NCBI GenBank assembly: GCA_937916025.1
Contig: CALGGX010000264.1
Location: forward strand, 1 to 13,284
Origin: an uncultured Selenomonadales bacterium
GTDB lineage: Bacteria; Bacillota_C; Negativicutes; Selenomonadales; Selenomonadaceae
Direction: 5' to 3'
DNA length: 13,284 bases
Shown here: positions 1 to 6,557 of the stretch, piece after piece
How the letters are laid out: each line of letters opens with the position of its first letter
How positions within the stretch are numbered: the stretch's first letter is position 1
Position numbers and translations under genes: made by a program
The notes under the pieces: model-generated
What the model was told of the DNA's origin: nothing
The model's database searches: none
The model's input: the letters and a program-made list of their open reading frames with translations, nothing else

Positions 1-2985
1 GCGGGCGGCGGCAACGATAATATTCCGGTTTGGTTGGCAGACGGTGTGACGATCAACGCCGGCAAAGGCGATGACGGAATTGCACTGGAGCATTCCAAGA
101 ATGTCTTCATTCGATACGCAAACGGAGACGGCAATGATACCATCGAGTTGTTTGACGACGATTTGTCAGACGAAGAAGTATCGGCGGATGCTTTTCAAAA
201 TTTCAAGCTCAGAATTGACGGCAACTTCTCGACGATGACGAGCGGCTCGAACATGGTTGTCAATGTCGGATCGGGCTCGATCACCATTATCGACGGAGTC
301 GGACATGATCTCAACATTGCAAAATTCTCAAATGATGAAACGGATATCCCGGGCATTTATTACAATCCGAAAAAGCCGTCGACAATCACTGTGAAAGATC
401 CGTTCTCCGGCACGGTCGACGCCGCCGATTATTCCGAAAAAGTGACGTTGATTGACGCTTCGACCGACAGCAATCCCGTCGTGCTGAAGGCGGGCACGAA
501 GTCGACGGTGTTGCGCGCGGGTTCGGGCGGTTCGACATTGATTGGCGGCGCGGGCGCGGATAAACTCTACGGCGGCGACGATGTCGATTGGTTTTTTTAC
601 ACCGTCGGGCAGGGAAACGATGCGCTCTACGATGTTGAAGAACAAGATTTTGTATCAATCGGCGGCGCAACGCTCGATCAACTCGCCTTCAAAGACAACA
701 AAAATGTCGTGACCGTAACTTTCGACAACGACAAGAAGTCGAAGTTGACGATCAACAAGGTCGAAAACAACGGCTCGATCACTTTCAAAATCGGCGATGA
801 AGAGTTAGTTTACGGTTCGATTCCGAGCGGTGCGGAATTCAACAGCGGCAAGACGACTCTGACGCTCCCCGCAAACACCGAACTCGCCGAAGGCAGTACG
901 ATTGATGCAAAGATCATCGCTTCGACAATCAAAGACATTGACGCGTCGAAGTTCGGCAAATCGATCGGCTTGCTCGGTAATGCCAACGCCAATGTACTCC
1001 GCGCGGGTTCGGGCGGCTCGACACTCGACGGCGGGCAAGGAAACGACAAACTCTACGGCGGGAGCGGCGCAGATATTTTTCGATATGCGATCGGTGAAGG
1101 CAACGACGGCATTTATAAATTCGACGGCAAGCAGAATGATGTGATCATGCTCGAAGGCGAAGCAAAACTTGATTCTACAACCGTCAAGGTGAGCTCAAAC
1201 AAAATCGTTGCAACGCTCGGCAAAGGCAAACTCACGCTCGATGATCCGCAAGGCAAAGTTACCTTCGTCGATACAACCGGCAAGGAACTGTACTCGGTCG
1301 GAAAAAATTTACCCGACGGCGTCGAGTACAACAAAAACAAAACCGTGCTGACGGTCGGAAGCGACACGACGGCACTTGAGAAGATCGATCTTTCGGACGG
1401 CTACATGACGACGGTGAAAGAAATCAACGCAACGGCGTACGGCGGCGCAATCGAGATGATCGGCAATGACAATGCGAATGTGCTCCGCGCGTCAAAAGAC
1501 GGGTCGACGCTCAACGGCGTTTGGAATACGACGACGAAAAAGACAACTTCCGATAAATTGCACGGCGGCGGCGGCAAAGACATTTTCGTTTGGGATGCAA
1601 TCCTCGGCGGTGCGGATCAGATTTACAATTACGATCACTCGCAAGGCGACATCATTTCCGTTACCGGCGATGCGTCTTTCGACAAGACGAATTTCAAGGC
1701 GAGCGGCGCGAAGGTTGTACTTACGATCGGCAGCAACAAACTCACCGTCAACGATGTCAAAGACAAGCCGATTGTCGTCGTGCATGGCGAAGACACGATT
1801 GCTTACCAGAGCCTGCCCGGCGGGATTACTTACAATGATCTCTCGAAAAAGACCGCGCTCAACATTTCCGATCCTTACACCGGCACGGTCGATGCAGCCG
1901 ATTACGTGACGAGCGTCGTGACGTTGAATGCGTCGGCAGCAACCGGTGAACTCGTTTTGATCGGCAGTAAGAAGGCAAAAGCACTCGTCGGCGGCAAAGG
2001 CAAAACGACTTTGTTCGGCAGTAACGGCGCGGATATTTTCACCGGCGGCGAAGGTTCGGATACATTTATTTACGCAAACGGCGGCGGTAAAGATGTGATC
2101 AACAACTTCAACTCCGATACGGATATTGTCAAACTGAGTGATACGACAATTGCGGTGACCGATTTCGCCGAAAAAGGCAATGATTTGACCTTGACAGTCG
2201 GCAAGGGTTCGATCACTTTCAAAAACGCTCCGCGCGGATTGATTAATGTCGTCGACAAAAACGGCACAACGATCACTTACAAAACTCTGCCGACAAATGT
2301 GACGTACAACGCGAAAAAATCGGTCGTGACGATGACGAAAGACTTCAGGGGCACGTTGGCGGCGTCCGATCTCGGTTTGCCGGTGAAGGAGATCAACGCC
2401 GCCGCATCGACAAATGCGGTCGAGCTCCGCGCGGCTTCCAATGCAACGAAAATCACGGCGTCGAAAGGCGGCGCAAAAATGCTCGGCAGTTCCGAAAACG
2501 ACACGTTGATCGGCGGCAACGGCAATGATGTTTTTCAGATGAGCGGCGGTTCGGACGTATTTGATAAGTACACTACAGGCAAAGACAAGATCGAAATCAC
2601 CGGCGGCACGTTGACGGATGCAAAGGTTGTCGGCACGAAAGATGTCGAATTGACATTTGCGGGCGGCACGGCAACAGTCAAAGGCGTGGTCGGAAAAGAA
2701 TTGACGATTAACGATGACTCGGGCGAATCGAAATACACCTTCACGAAGACGAACAACACGCTTGAAAAAGTGAAAGCGGCGGATGCGGGAGCTTCGGAAT
2801 TTGCGGCAACAGCGGATGATTACTGGTTCACCGAAACTTCGCTCGGAAATGACGAGATCGGCTCAATGCTCGGCGAAATTTCAACGGCAGACGATGCGGC
2901 AATTTCGGCAATGTCCACAGACTTCAATACAGTGACGTCGAAATATATTCCAATATTGATTTCGAGCGATCGGAAAAAGAAATGA
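1..2985 (+). CDS. RTX-like modular repeat protein, C-terminal part (5' truncated)
   Basis: The reading frame is open from base 1, so the true start lies outside the window; a TTG at 34 is only an internal codon. The visible 994 residues contain glycine/aspartate-rich nonapeptides of the calcium-binding RTX type (GGxGxDxUx), for example GGAGADKLYGG, GGQGNDKLYGGSGADIF and GGNGNDVF, set in five modules of about 160 residues. There are no cysteines and no membrane segments. The last 76 residues lack RTX motifs, contain an aromatic/acidic patch (DDYWFTE), and end in a basic DRKKK tail. Known of the family: such proteins are usually exported by a type I (ABC) secretion system through an uncleaved C-terminal signal, and fold on binding calcium outside the cell. 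Inferred: a large secreted or surface protein, adhesin-like or of unknown activity. No enzymatic domain is visible in this part and no secretion genes are in the window. The family call is fairly sure; the function is not known. Confidence 0.8.
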   Translation, partial: AGGGNDNIPVWLADGVTINAGKGDDGIALEHSKNVFIRYANGDGNDTIELFDDDLSDEEVSADAFQNFKLRIDGNFSTMTSGSNMVVNVGSGSITIIDGVGHDLNIAKFSNDETDIPGIYYNPKKPSTITVKDPFSGTVDAADYSEKVTLIDASTDSNPVVLKAGTKSTVLRAGSGGSTLIGGAGADKLYGGDDVDWFFYTVGQGNDALYDVEEQDFVSIGGATLDQLAFKDNKNVVTVTFDNDKKSKLTINKVENNGSITFKIGDEELVYGSIPSGAEFNSGKTTLTLPANTELAEGSTIDAKIIASTIKDIDASKFGKSIGLLGNANANVLRAGSGGSTLDGGQGNDKLYGGSGADIFRYAIGEGNDGIYKFDGKQNDVIMLEGEAKLDSTTVKVSSNKIVATLGKGKLTLDDPQGKVTFVDTTGKELYSVGKNLPDGVEYNKNKTVLTVGSDTTALEKIDLSDGYMTTVKEINATAYGGAIEMIGNDNANVLRASKDGSTLNGVWNTTTKKTTSDKLHGGGGKDIFVWDAILGGADQIYNYDHSQGDIISVTGDASFDKTNFKASGAKVVLTIGSNKLTVNDVKDKPIVVVHGEDTIAYQSLPGGITYNDLSKKTALNISDPYTGTVDAADYVTSVVTLNASAATGELVLIGSKKAKALVGGKGKTTLFGSNGADIFTGGEGSDTFIYANGGGKDVINNFNSDTDIVKLSDTTIAVTDFAEKGNDLTLTVGKGSITFKNAPRGLINVVDKNGTTITYKTLPTNVTYNAKKSVVTMTKDFRGTLAASDLGLPVKEINAAASTNAVELRAASNATKITASKGGAKMLGSSENDTLIGGNGNDVFQMSGGSDVFDKYTTGKDKIEITGGTLTDAKVVGTKDVELTFAGGTATVKGVVGKELTINDDSGESKYTFTKTNNTLEKVKAADAGASEFAATADDYWFTETSLGNDEIGSMLGEISTADDAAISAMSTDFNTVTSKYIPILISSDRKKK
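355..2757 (+). repeat. Five tandem ~160-residue RTX modules
   Basis: Module starts can be set at an (I/V)xYN or EFN motif at 355, 832, 1321, 1825 and 2299, giving periods of 159, 163, 168, 158 and 153 codons. Each module runs in the same order: xYNxxKTxLT, a DAADY- or DAS-like strand, a VLRAGSGGSTL-type strand, one or two RTX nonapeptides, a GxGNDxIY strand, then a beta-rich stretch of about 60 residues ending in (Y)xSLPxG. Modules 1 and 2 are the most alike, nearly identical in DNA around 513-538 and 1001-1026. Module 3 carries an insert of about ten residues (NGVWNTTTKK). Modules 4 and 5 have decayed nonapeptides. The pattern suggests growth by tandem duplication followed by divergence. Confidence 0.75.
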
Positions 2986-3065
2986 CTCCGCGCGGATTCG
3001 GCGCAGTCAAAAAGAGCGGCGCAAACGCCGCTCTCTTTTTTATTCCGATCGCAATCCGCGCGGAG
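2986..3065. repeat. 13-bp perfect inverted repeat enclosing the terminator
   Basis: CTCCGCGCGGATT at 2986-2998 is the exact reverse complement of AATCCGCGCGGAG at 3053-3065. The right arm ends two bases before the pgi stop codon, and the left arm begins right after the stop of the RTX gene. Each arm contains the self-palindrome CCGCGCGG. The arms could form an outer stem around the terminator hairpin, or two small cruciforms. The role is unknown. Confidence 0.7.
3013..3041. terminator. Bidirectional rho-independent terminator
   Basis: A perfect 9-bp stem, AGAGCGGCG (3013-3021) with CGCCGCTCT (3026-3034), closes a CAAA loop. It is followed by CTTTTTT on the plus strand. On the minus strand the same stem is followed by a T run, the complement of the A run at 3009-3013. 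It lies between two converging stop codons (2985 and 3068) and so can end both the RTX gene and pgi transcripts. Confidence 0.9.
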
Positions 3066-3067
3066 GA

Positions 3068-4648
3068 TCAAAGTCCTTTCGCCTTGCGAACTTCCTGCAG
3101 TTTCGGTCCCATGATGCGCTTGTATGCCTCGACGCCCGGCTGATTGAATGCGTCCACATTCGACAGCTCGCCTTCGTATGCAACCGACATTGCCAGCATG
3201 TACAACAGCTCGCCGAGATGATACTCGTTGAGCTCCGGCAGAGTAAAGCAAGCATTGTAGCGACCGTCCGACTTGAGCGCATCGGCATTCGACTGCCGCG
3301 CAACTTCAAGTGCTTCGCTCATGGTCACGCCCGAGATATCCGCCAATTTCTGCGCGTTCGGGAATGCGTTCGGAATGACGAGATCATTCGCCCATTTGTC
3401 GACTTTAATGAATTGCACGACCTTGTCGAGCGCGCCTTCCTGATGTTGCTGAGTTTGCGAATGCATGTCCGTCGTGCCGACCGCGACGAGCGGAGTTCTG
3501 CCGTAATTGACGACGTTGCCGTCTTTGTCGAATTTCTTGCCGAGCGACTCCGCCAACAGCTGAATGTACCACTCCGAAACCGATTTCAGATAATCGCCGT
3601 ACGGCATCATGACTTCGATGTTGCGCCCGTGCTTTTGCGCCGCCGCGAATTTCAACGCCGCATTAAGCATTGCCGGGTTCTGCCAGATATCCTCGTTTTG
3701 ACATGCCTTATCCATGTCTTGCGCGCCTTTGAGGAACGCCCAGATGTCGATGCCCGCGACTGCCGCCATCGTCAAGCCGACTTCGCAGAAAATGGTGAAA
3801 CGTCCGCCCACGCCGTCGGGAACCGCAAACGTCTCCCAGCCGTTGTCGCATGCCAATTGCTTCAACAGCGTCTTCTTCTCCATGTTCGGATCGGTGACGG
3901 CAACGACTTCAACCTCAATCTCCGGCACTTTCTTCAATGCGTCGTAGATGACCATGAAGTTGCTCATCGTGTCGAGCGTGCCGCCGGATTTCGAGATGCA
4001 GATCAGCATGACTTTGAATTTGCGTCCGCAACCGTGATCATGATGAATGTGCTCATGATAATTGCGATCGTGAGTATGAACCTCCGCGTGCTCGGTCTCT
4101 TTGTCGTGATGGTTGGGATGATGATGCGGCGGGAACGGCGGGAAGTCCGGATCAATTCTTTTTGCATGCGCCATTGCAATCAGATGATTGATCAGATCGT
4201 TGGTGCGGCGCGGGTCGATGTTCTGACCGCTGAAGTAGATCTTCGGAAGTCCTTTGCGCTCATCGCGACTCCATGCATTCCAAAATTCGCCGCAGAACAC
4301 GTCGAAGAGAACTTTGTTGCCGAGGAACGAGCCGCCGATGCCCAGCGAAACGACCGCATCGACATTGTTGCGAACGTGCTCGGTGAGCTTGCGGAGTTTT
4401 GCGAGCGATTGCGGCGAATTGAGATTGCCGTCCTCGACGTAAGGCAGTTGCGAGAAGAGCACTTTCTCCGGCGCGCCGTCTTTCGACAGATGCGCTTTGA
4501 TGAAGCCGCTTTGACGCATGACTTTCATTGCCTCGTGCGCTTTTTTCAGATCATCCGCGTAGCTGTCGAGATCGGCTTGCGTCACTTTACCCTCGCCGAA
4601 AAGGTTGTCGTAGTCGAATGAAAAGCCGGACTTCAATGTGAGTGCCAT
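3068..4648 (-). CDS. pgi: Glucose-6-phosphate isomerase with His-rich insertion
   Basis: Interconverts glucose-6-phosphate and fructose-6-phosphate in the cytosol (glycolysis and gluconeogenesis). The 526-residue protein shows the SIS-type isomerase landmarks in order: GIGGSFLG (103-110), the sugar-phosphate loop SKSGGT (219-224), GGRFT with GLTMAAVAGID (281-301), the catalytic-base region AESLGKK (Glu367), TDMHSQ (His396) and the C-terminal signature NQPGVEAYK (Lys510). The residue roles are assigned by family analogy. Between the two halves of the first SIS domain, residues about 164-208 form an insertion with 13 histidines and a cysteine. The start is the ATG at 4648, with AAAGGGG (4657-4663) 8 bases upstream. 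The gene follows the pgm-pmm-SH3 operon but is cut off from it by a terminator, so it probably has its own promoter in the 45-90 bases upstream; I could not place one with confidence. It ends at the bidirectional terminator shared with the RTX gene. Confidence 0.95.
   Translation of the reverse strand: MALTLKSGFSFDYDNLFGEGKVTQADLDSYADDLKKAHEAMKVMRQSGFIKAHLSKDGAPEKVLFSQLPYVEDGNLNSPQSLAKLRKLTEHVRNNVDAVVSLGIGGSFLGNKVLFDVFCGEFWNAWSRDERKGLPKIYFSGQNIDPRRTNDLINHLIAMAHAKRIDPDFPPFPPHHHPNHHDKETEHAEVHTHDRNYHEHIHHDHGCGRKFKVMLICISKSGGTLDTMSNFMVIYDALKKVPEIEVEVVAVTDPNMEKKTLLKQLACDNGWETFAVPDGVGGRFTIFCEVGLTMAAVAGIDIWAFLKGAQDMDKACQNEDIWQNPAMLNAALKFAAAQKHGRNIEVMMPYGDYLKSVSEWYIQLLAESLGKKFDKDGNVVNYGRTPLVAVGTTDMHSQTQQHQEGALDKVVQFIKVDKWANDLVIPNAFPNAQKLADISGVTMSEALEVARQSNADALKSDGRYNACFTLPELNEYHLGELLYMLAMSVAYEGELSNVDAFNQPGVEAYKRIMGPKLQEVRKAKGL
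4025..4159 (-). other. Histidine-rich insert inside pgi
   Basis: Codons 164-208 of pgi. The segment starts with a proline-rich hinge (DFPPFPP). It then has histidine clusters (HHH, HH, HTH, HEHIHHDH) mixed with Asp and Glu, and ends in GCGRK just before the conserved beta strand leading to SKSGGT. Thirteen histidines fall within residues 175-205. It looks like a flexible surface loop able to bind transition metals such as Ni or Zn. That function is inferred from composition only. Confidence 0.8.
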
Positions 4649-4693
4649 ATAATATTCCCCTTTCGATTGATAAATATGAATTATGACGATGTT

Positions 4694-4731
4694 TAAAAAT
4701 TCGCCCCTCGCCTGCTTGTTGACAAGGGGCT
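4694..4731 (-). terminator. Terminator after the pgm-pmm-SH3 operon
   Basis: On the minus strand GCCCCTTG (4730-4723) pairs with CGAGGGGC (4710-4703), with one G-T pair, over a 12-base loop. An ATTTTTAAA tract follows. It lies 11 bases past the SH3 gene stop and upstream of pgi. Confidence 0.7.
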
Positions 4732-4741
4732 AAAAAATGTA

Positions 4742-5074
4742 TCAATTTTGCGGCTCAAGATACGATGCCAACGCGTAGCCGATCAAGCCGTCATAGTTGA
4801 CTTTGAAGAAACCGTTGCCGACATTGTCGATGAAACTGACGACCGCGCCGAGCGGAATTTGAGTGATCTCATCGGCGTAAACATCGGGTGCCGTCCGAAG
4901 CGTGATTGATATTCTGCAATTGACGACGCGATACGTCTGACCGTTGTAAGCGTACTTGATGAATTGCGATTGTCCTGCTGCGGCACTCGTCGAATCGATT
5001 TTATCCGACGCAAACGCGGTTGCAGAAAACGCCAATGTCGCCGCCGCCGCCAATACCGTCAATTTTTTCATCAT
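4742..5074 (-). CDS. Small exported SH3b-domain protein
   Basis: A 110-residue protein with a clear signal peptide: MMKK, a hydrophobic core of about 15 Ala/Leu/Val-rich residues, and an ATAFA cleavage site after about residue 22. The rest is one bacterial SH3 (SH3b) domain, residues about 45-107, with SITLRTAP, an EITQIPLGAVVSF strand, NGFFKVNYDG and the closing GYALASYLE. SH3b domains commonly bind peptidoglycan or peptides at the cell surface; the partner here is unknown. The start is one of two adjacent ATGs (5074 or 5071), preceded by GAAGGAA in the 17-base gap after the phosphohexomutase stop. An in-frame extension to 5431 is rejected because it would overlap pmm and bypass this signal peptide. 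It is the last gene of the operon and is followed by a terminator. Its pairing with sugar-phosphate mutases is unexplained. Confidence 0.85.
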   Translation of the reverse strand: MMKKLTVLAAAATLAFSATAFASDKIDSTSAAAGQSQFIKYAYNGQTYRVVNCRISITLRTAPDVYADEITQIPLGAVVSFIDNVGNGFFKVNYDGLIGYALASYLEPQN

Positions 5075-5091
5075 GTCAAATTCCTTCTTCC

Positions 5092-6456
5092 TCACCCGCG
5101 AATGACGGCGAGCAACTCGGCTGTCTTTTCTTTCAACAGCTCGGCATCGCCGCGCGTTTCGACGTTTAAGCGAATGTAAGGTTCGGTTGCCGAGCCGCGC
5201 AAATTGAAACGCCATTTGTCGAAATTGACGCTGACACCGTCCGTATGATCGACTTCCAAGCCGCGCGGAGCGTAAATCGCTTCGACTTTGTCCATGATCT
5301 GTTTGACCATCGCAACGCTCGACACTTTTGTGTTGATCTCGCCGCTGACGGGGAATTTCGCCTGCCGCTCGTTGACCATGCTCGAAAGCGTTTTGCCCGT
5401 GTGACTCATCAGCTCCAAAACCAAAAGCCATGGGATCATGCCGCTGTCGCTGAAGTAGAAATCGCGGAAGTAATGATGAGACGCCATTTCGCCGCCGTAT
5501 ACTCCGTCAATTTCGCGCAACTTCGTCTTCATGTAAGTGTGTCCGGAACGGCAGAGTACGCGTTCGCCGCCCGCGCTGTCGACGATGTCTTCGGTATTCC
5601 AAATGACGCGCGGCTCGTAAACGATCTTCGACCGCGCATTTTTTGACAGAAAATCTTCCGCCAGCAAACCGACAAGGTAATAGCCTTCGATGAAGCCGCC
5701 CTTTTCGTCGACGAGGAAGCAACGATCGAAATCGCCGTCGAAGGCAATGCCGCACGCCGCGCCATGTTCGATGACGGCATTTGCCGTTTCATGTCGACTG
5801 TCGGGCAGGAGCGGATTCGGAACGCCGTTCGGAAAGAAGCCGTTCGGTTCGTTGTGCAGTTTGATCATCTCGAACGGCAGGTACTTTTCGATCTCGTTGA
5901 TCACCGTGCCCGCCGCGCCGTTGCCGGTATTGACGACAATCTTCATCGGTTTCAATTGCGATACGTCGACGTATGACAACAGCCGCTTGATATAATCCGG
6001 CATTACGTCGATTTTTTTGATCGTGCCGGTTGCTTTGCGCGGCGTCCAATCATACGTTTCATCATTGAGTTTATCGCGAAGAATGTTCATTCCGGTATCG
6101 GGACCGATCGGGCGCACGCCCTTGCCCACGAACTTCATGCCGTTGTACTCTTGCGGATTGTGGCTGGCGGTGATCATAATGCCGCCGTCGAAATCATGAA
6201 AACCGGTCGTGAAGTAGATCATCTCGGTGCCGCATTCGCCGATATCGAAAACATCGCAACCCGATTCGGTAAGTCCGCGTGCAAGCGCATCGCCGATTGT
6301 CGGACCGGAGAGTCTGATGTCGTGACCGATTGCCACTCGCTTTGCATCAAAGAGTTCGGGAAATACTCGCCCGACACGATACGCCATCTCTTGATTGATC
6401 GTCTTCGGATATATCCCGCGAATATCATACGCTCCGAATCCGCTTGTGTCTATCAT
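5092..6456 (-). CDS. Phosphomannomutase/phosphoglucomutase
   Basis: An alpha-D-phosphohexomutase that moves the phosphate between C6 and C1 of mannose or glucose. It feeds GDP-mannose or UDP-glucose synthesis for polysaccharide. The 454-residue protein has the four-domain layout: DIRGIYP near the N-terminus (11-17), phosphoserine loop TASHNP (Ser98), magnesium site DGDFDR (240-245), sugar-binding GGEMASHHYF (321-330) and phosphate-binding RGSATEPYIRLNVE (420-433). The GEMxxHHxF form and length match the AlgC/ManB-type bifunctional enzymes; substrate preference cannot be read from sequence. I chose the ATG at 6456 because GGAGGG (6471-6466) sits 9 bases upstream. An in-frame ATG at 6477 lies in the repeat region and has no ribosome site. 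It is second in the operon, about 100 bases after pgm, and 17 bases before the SH3 gene. Confidence 0.92.
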   Translation of the reverse strand: MIDTSGFGAYDIRGIYPKTINQEMAYRVGRVFPELFDAKRVAIGHDIRLSGPTIGDALARGLTESGCDVFDIGECGTEMIYFTTGFHDFDGGIMITASHNPQEYNGMKFVGKGVRPIGPDTGMNILRDKLNDETYDWTPRKATGTIKKIDVMPDYIKRLLSYVDVSQLKPMKIVVNTGNGAAGTVINEIEKYLPFEMIKLHNEPNGFFPNGVPNPLLPDSRHETANAVIEHGAACGIAFDGDFDRCFLVDEKGGFIEGYYLVGLLAEDFLSKNARSKIVYEPRVIWNTEDIVDSAGGERVLCRSGHTYMKTKLREIDGVYGGEMASHHYFRDFYFSDSGMIPWLLVLELMSHTGKTLSSMVNERQAKFPVSGEINTKVSSVAMVKQIMDKVEAIYAPRGLEVDHTDGVSVNFDKWRFNLRGSATEPYIRLNVETRGDAELLKEKTAELLAVIRG

Positions 6457-6465
6457 GCCCGCACG

Positions 6466-6471
6466 CCCTCC
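6466..6471 (-). promoter_or_regulatory. Ribosome binding site that decides the phosphomannomutase start
   Basis: GGAGGG on the minus strand, 9 bases before the ATG at 6456. It overlaps the alternative ATG at 6477, which excludes that upstream start. Confidence 0.75.
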
Positions 6472-6475
6472 ATTC

Positions 6476-6545
6476 AATGCGTAATTCGTAATTCGTAATT
6501 CGTAATTAAAAGCCCTCGTTCATTACGCATTACGCATTACGCATT
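6476..6545. repeat. Paired heptamer tandem repeats forming a long hairpin
   Basis: Left arm 6476-6499 is built of GCGTAAT/TCGTAAT heptamers, with a further copy at 6500-6506. Right arm 6522-6545 is three ATTACGC heptamers plus ATT. The two 24-base arms are reverse complements at 22 positions; the two mismatches fall at the same place in successive heptamers. The transcript between pgm and pmm can fold into a long stem with a loop of about 22 bases. The right arm is perfectly homogeneous while the left arm has a variant unit at its outer end, so the arms seem to evolve by unit copying. The hairpin lacks a terminator-like G+C stem and T run. It may affect mRNA stability or translation of pmm, or be a mobile or slippage-prone element. 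Confidence 0.8.
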
Positions 6546-6557
6546 CCTAATTGCTTT

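Noticed and set aside
34..2985. TTG at 34 as the start of the RTX-like gene
   Set aside because: The frame stays open to base 1 with RTX-like sequence (AGGGNDN) upstream of the TTG, and no ribosome site precedes it. The gene is cut by the window edge.
3218..4621. Long plus-strand open frame (467 codons) opposite pgi
   Set aside because: It is in exact codon register with pgi, has no family features, is rich in Arg and His in a way that mirrors the sense codons, and has no ribosome site of its own. It is a shadow of codon bias.
4742..5431. Longer 229-codon version of the SH3b gene
   Set aside because: It would overlap the phosphomannomutase by about 340 bases and place the signal peptide in mid-protein. 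The ATG at 5074 has its own ribosome site.
6476..6545. Heptamer repeats as a CRISPR array or terminator
   Set aside because: There are no spacers and the units are only 7 bp; the stem is A/T-rich, has mismatches and lacks a following T run.
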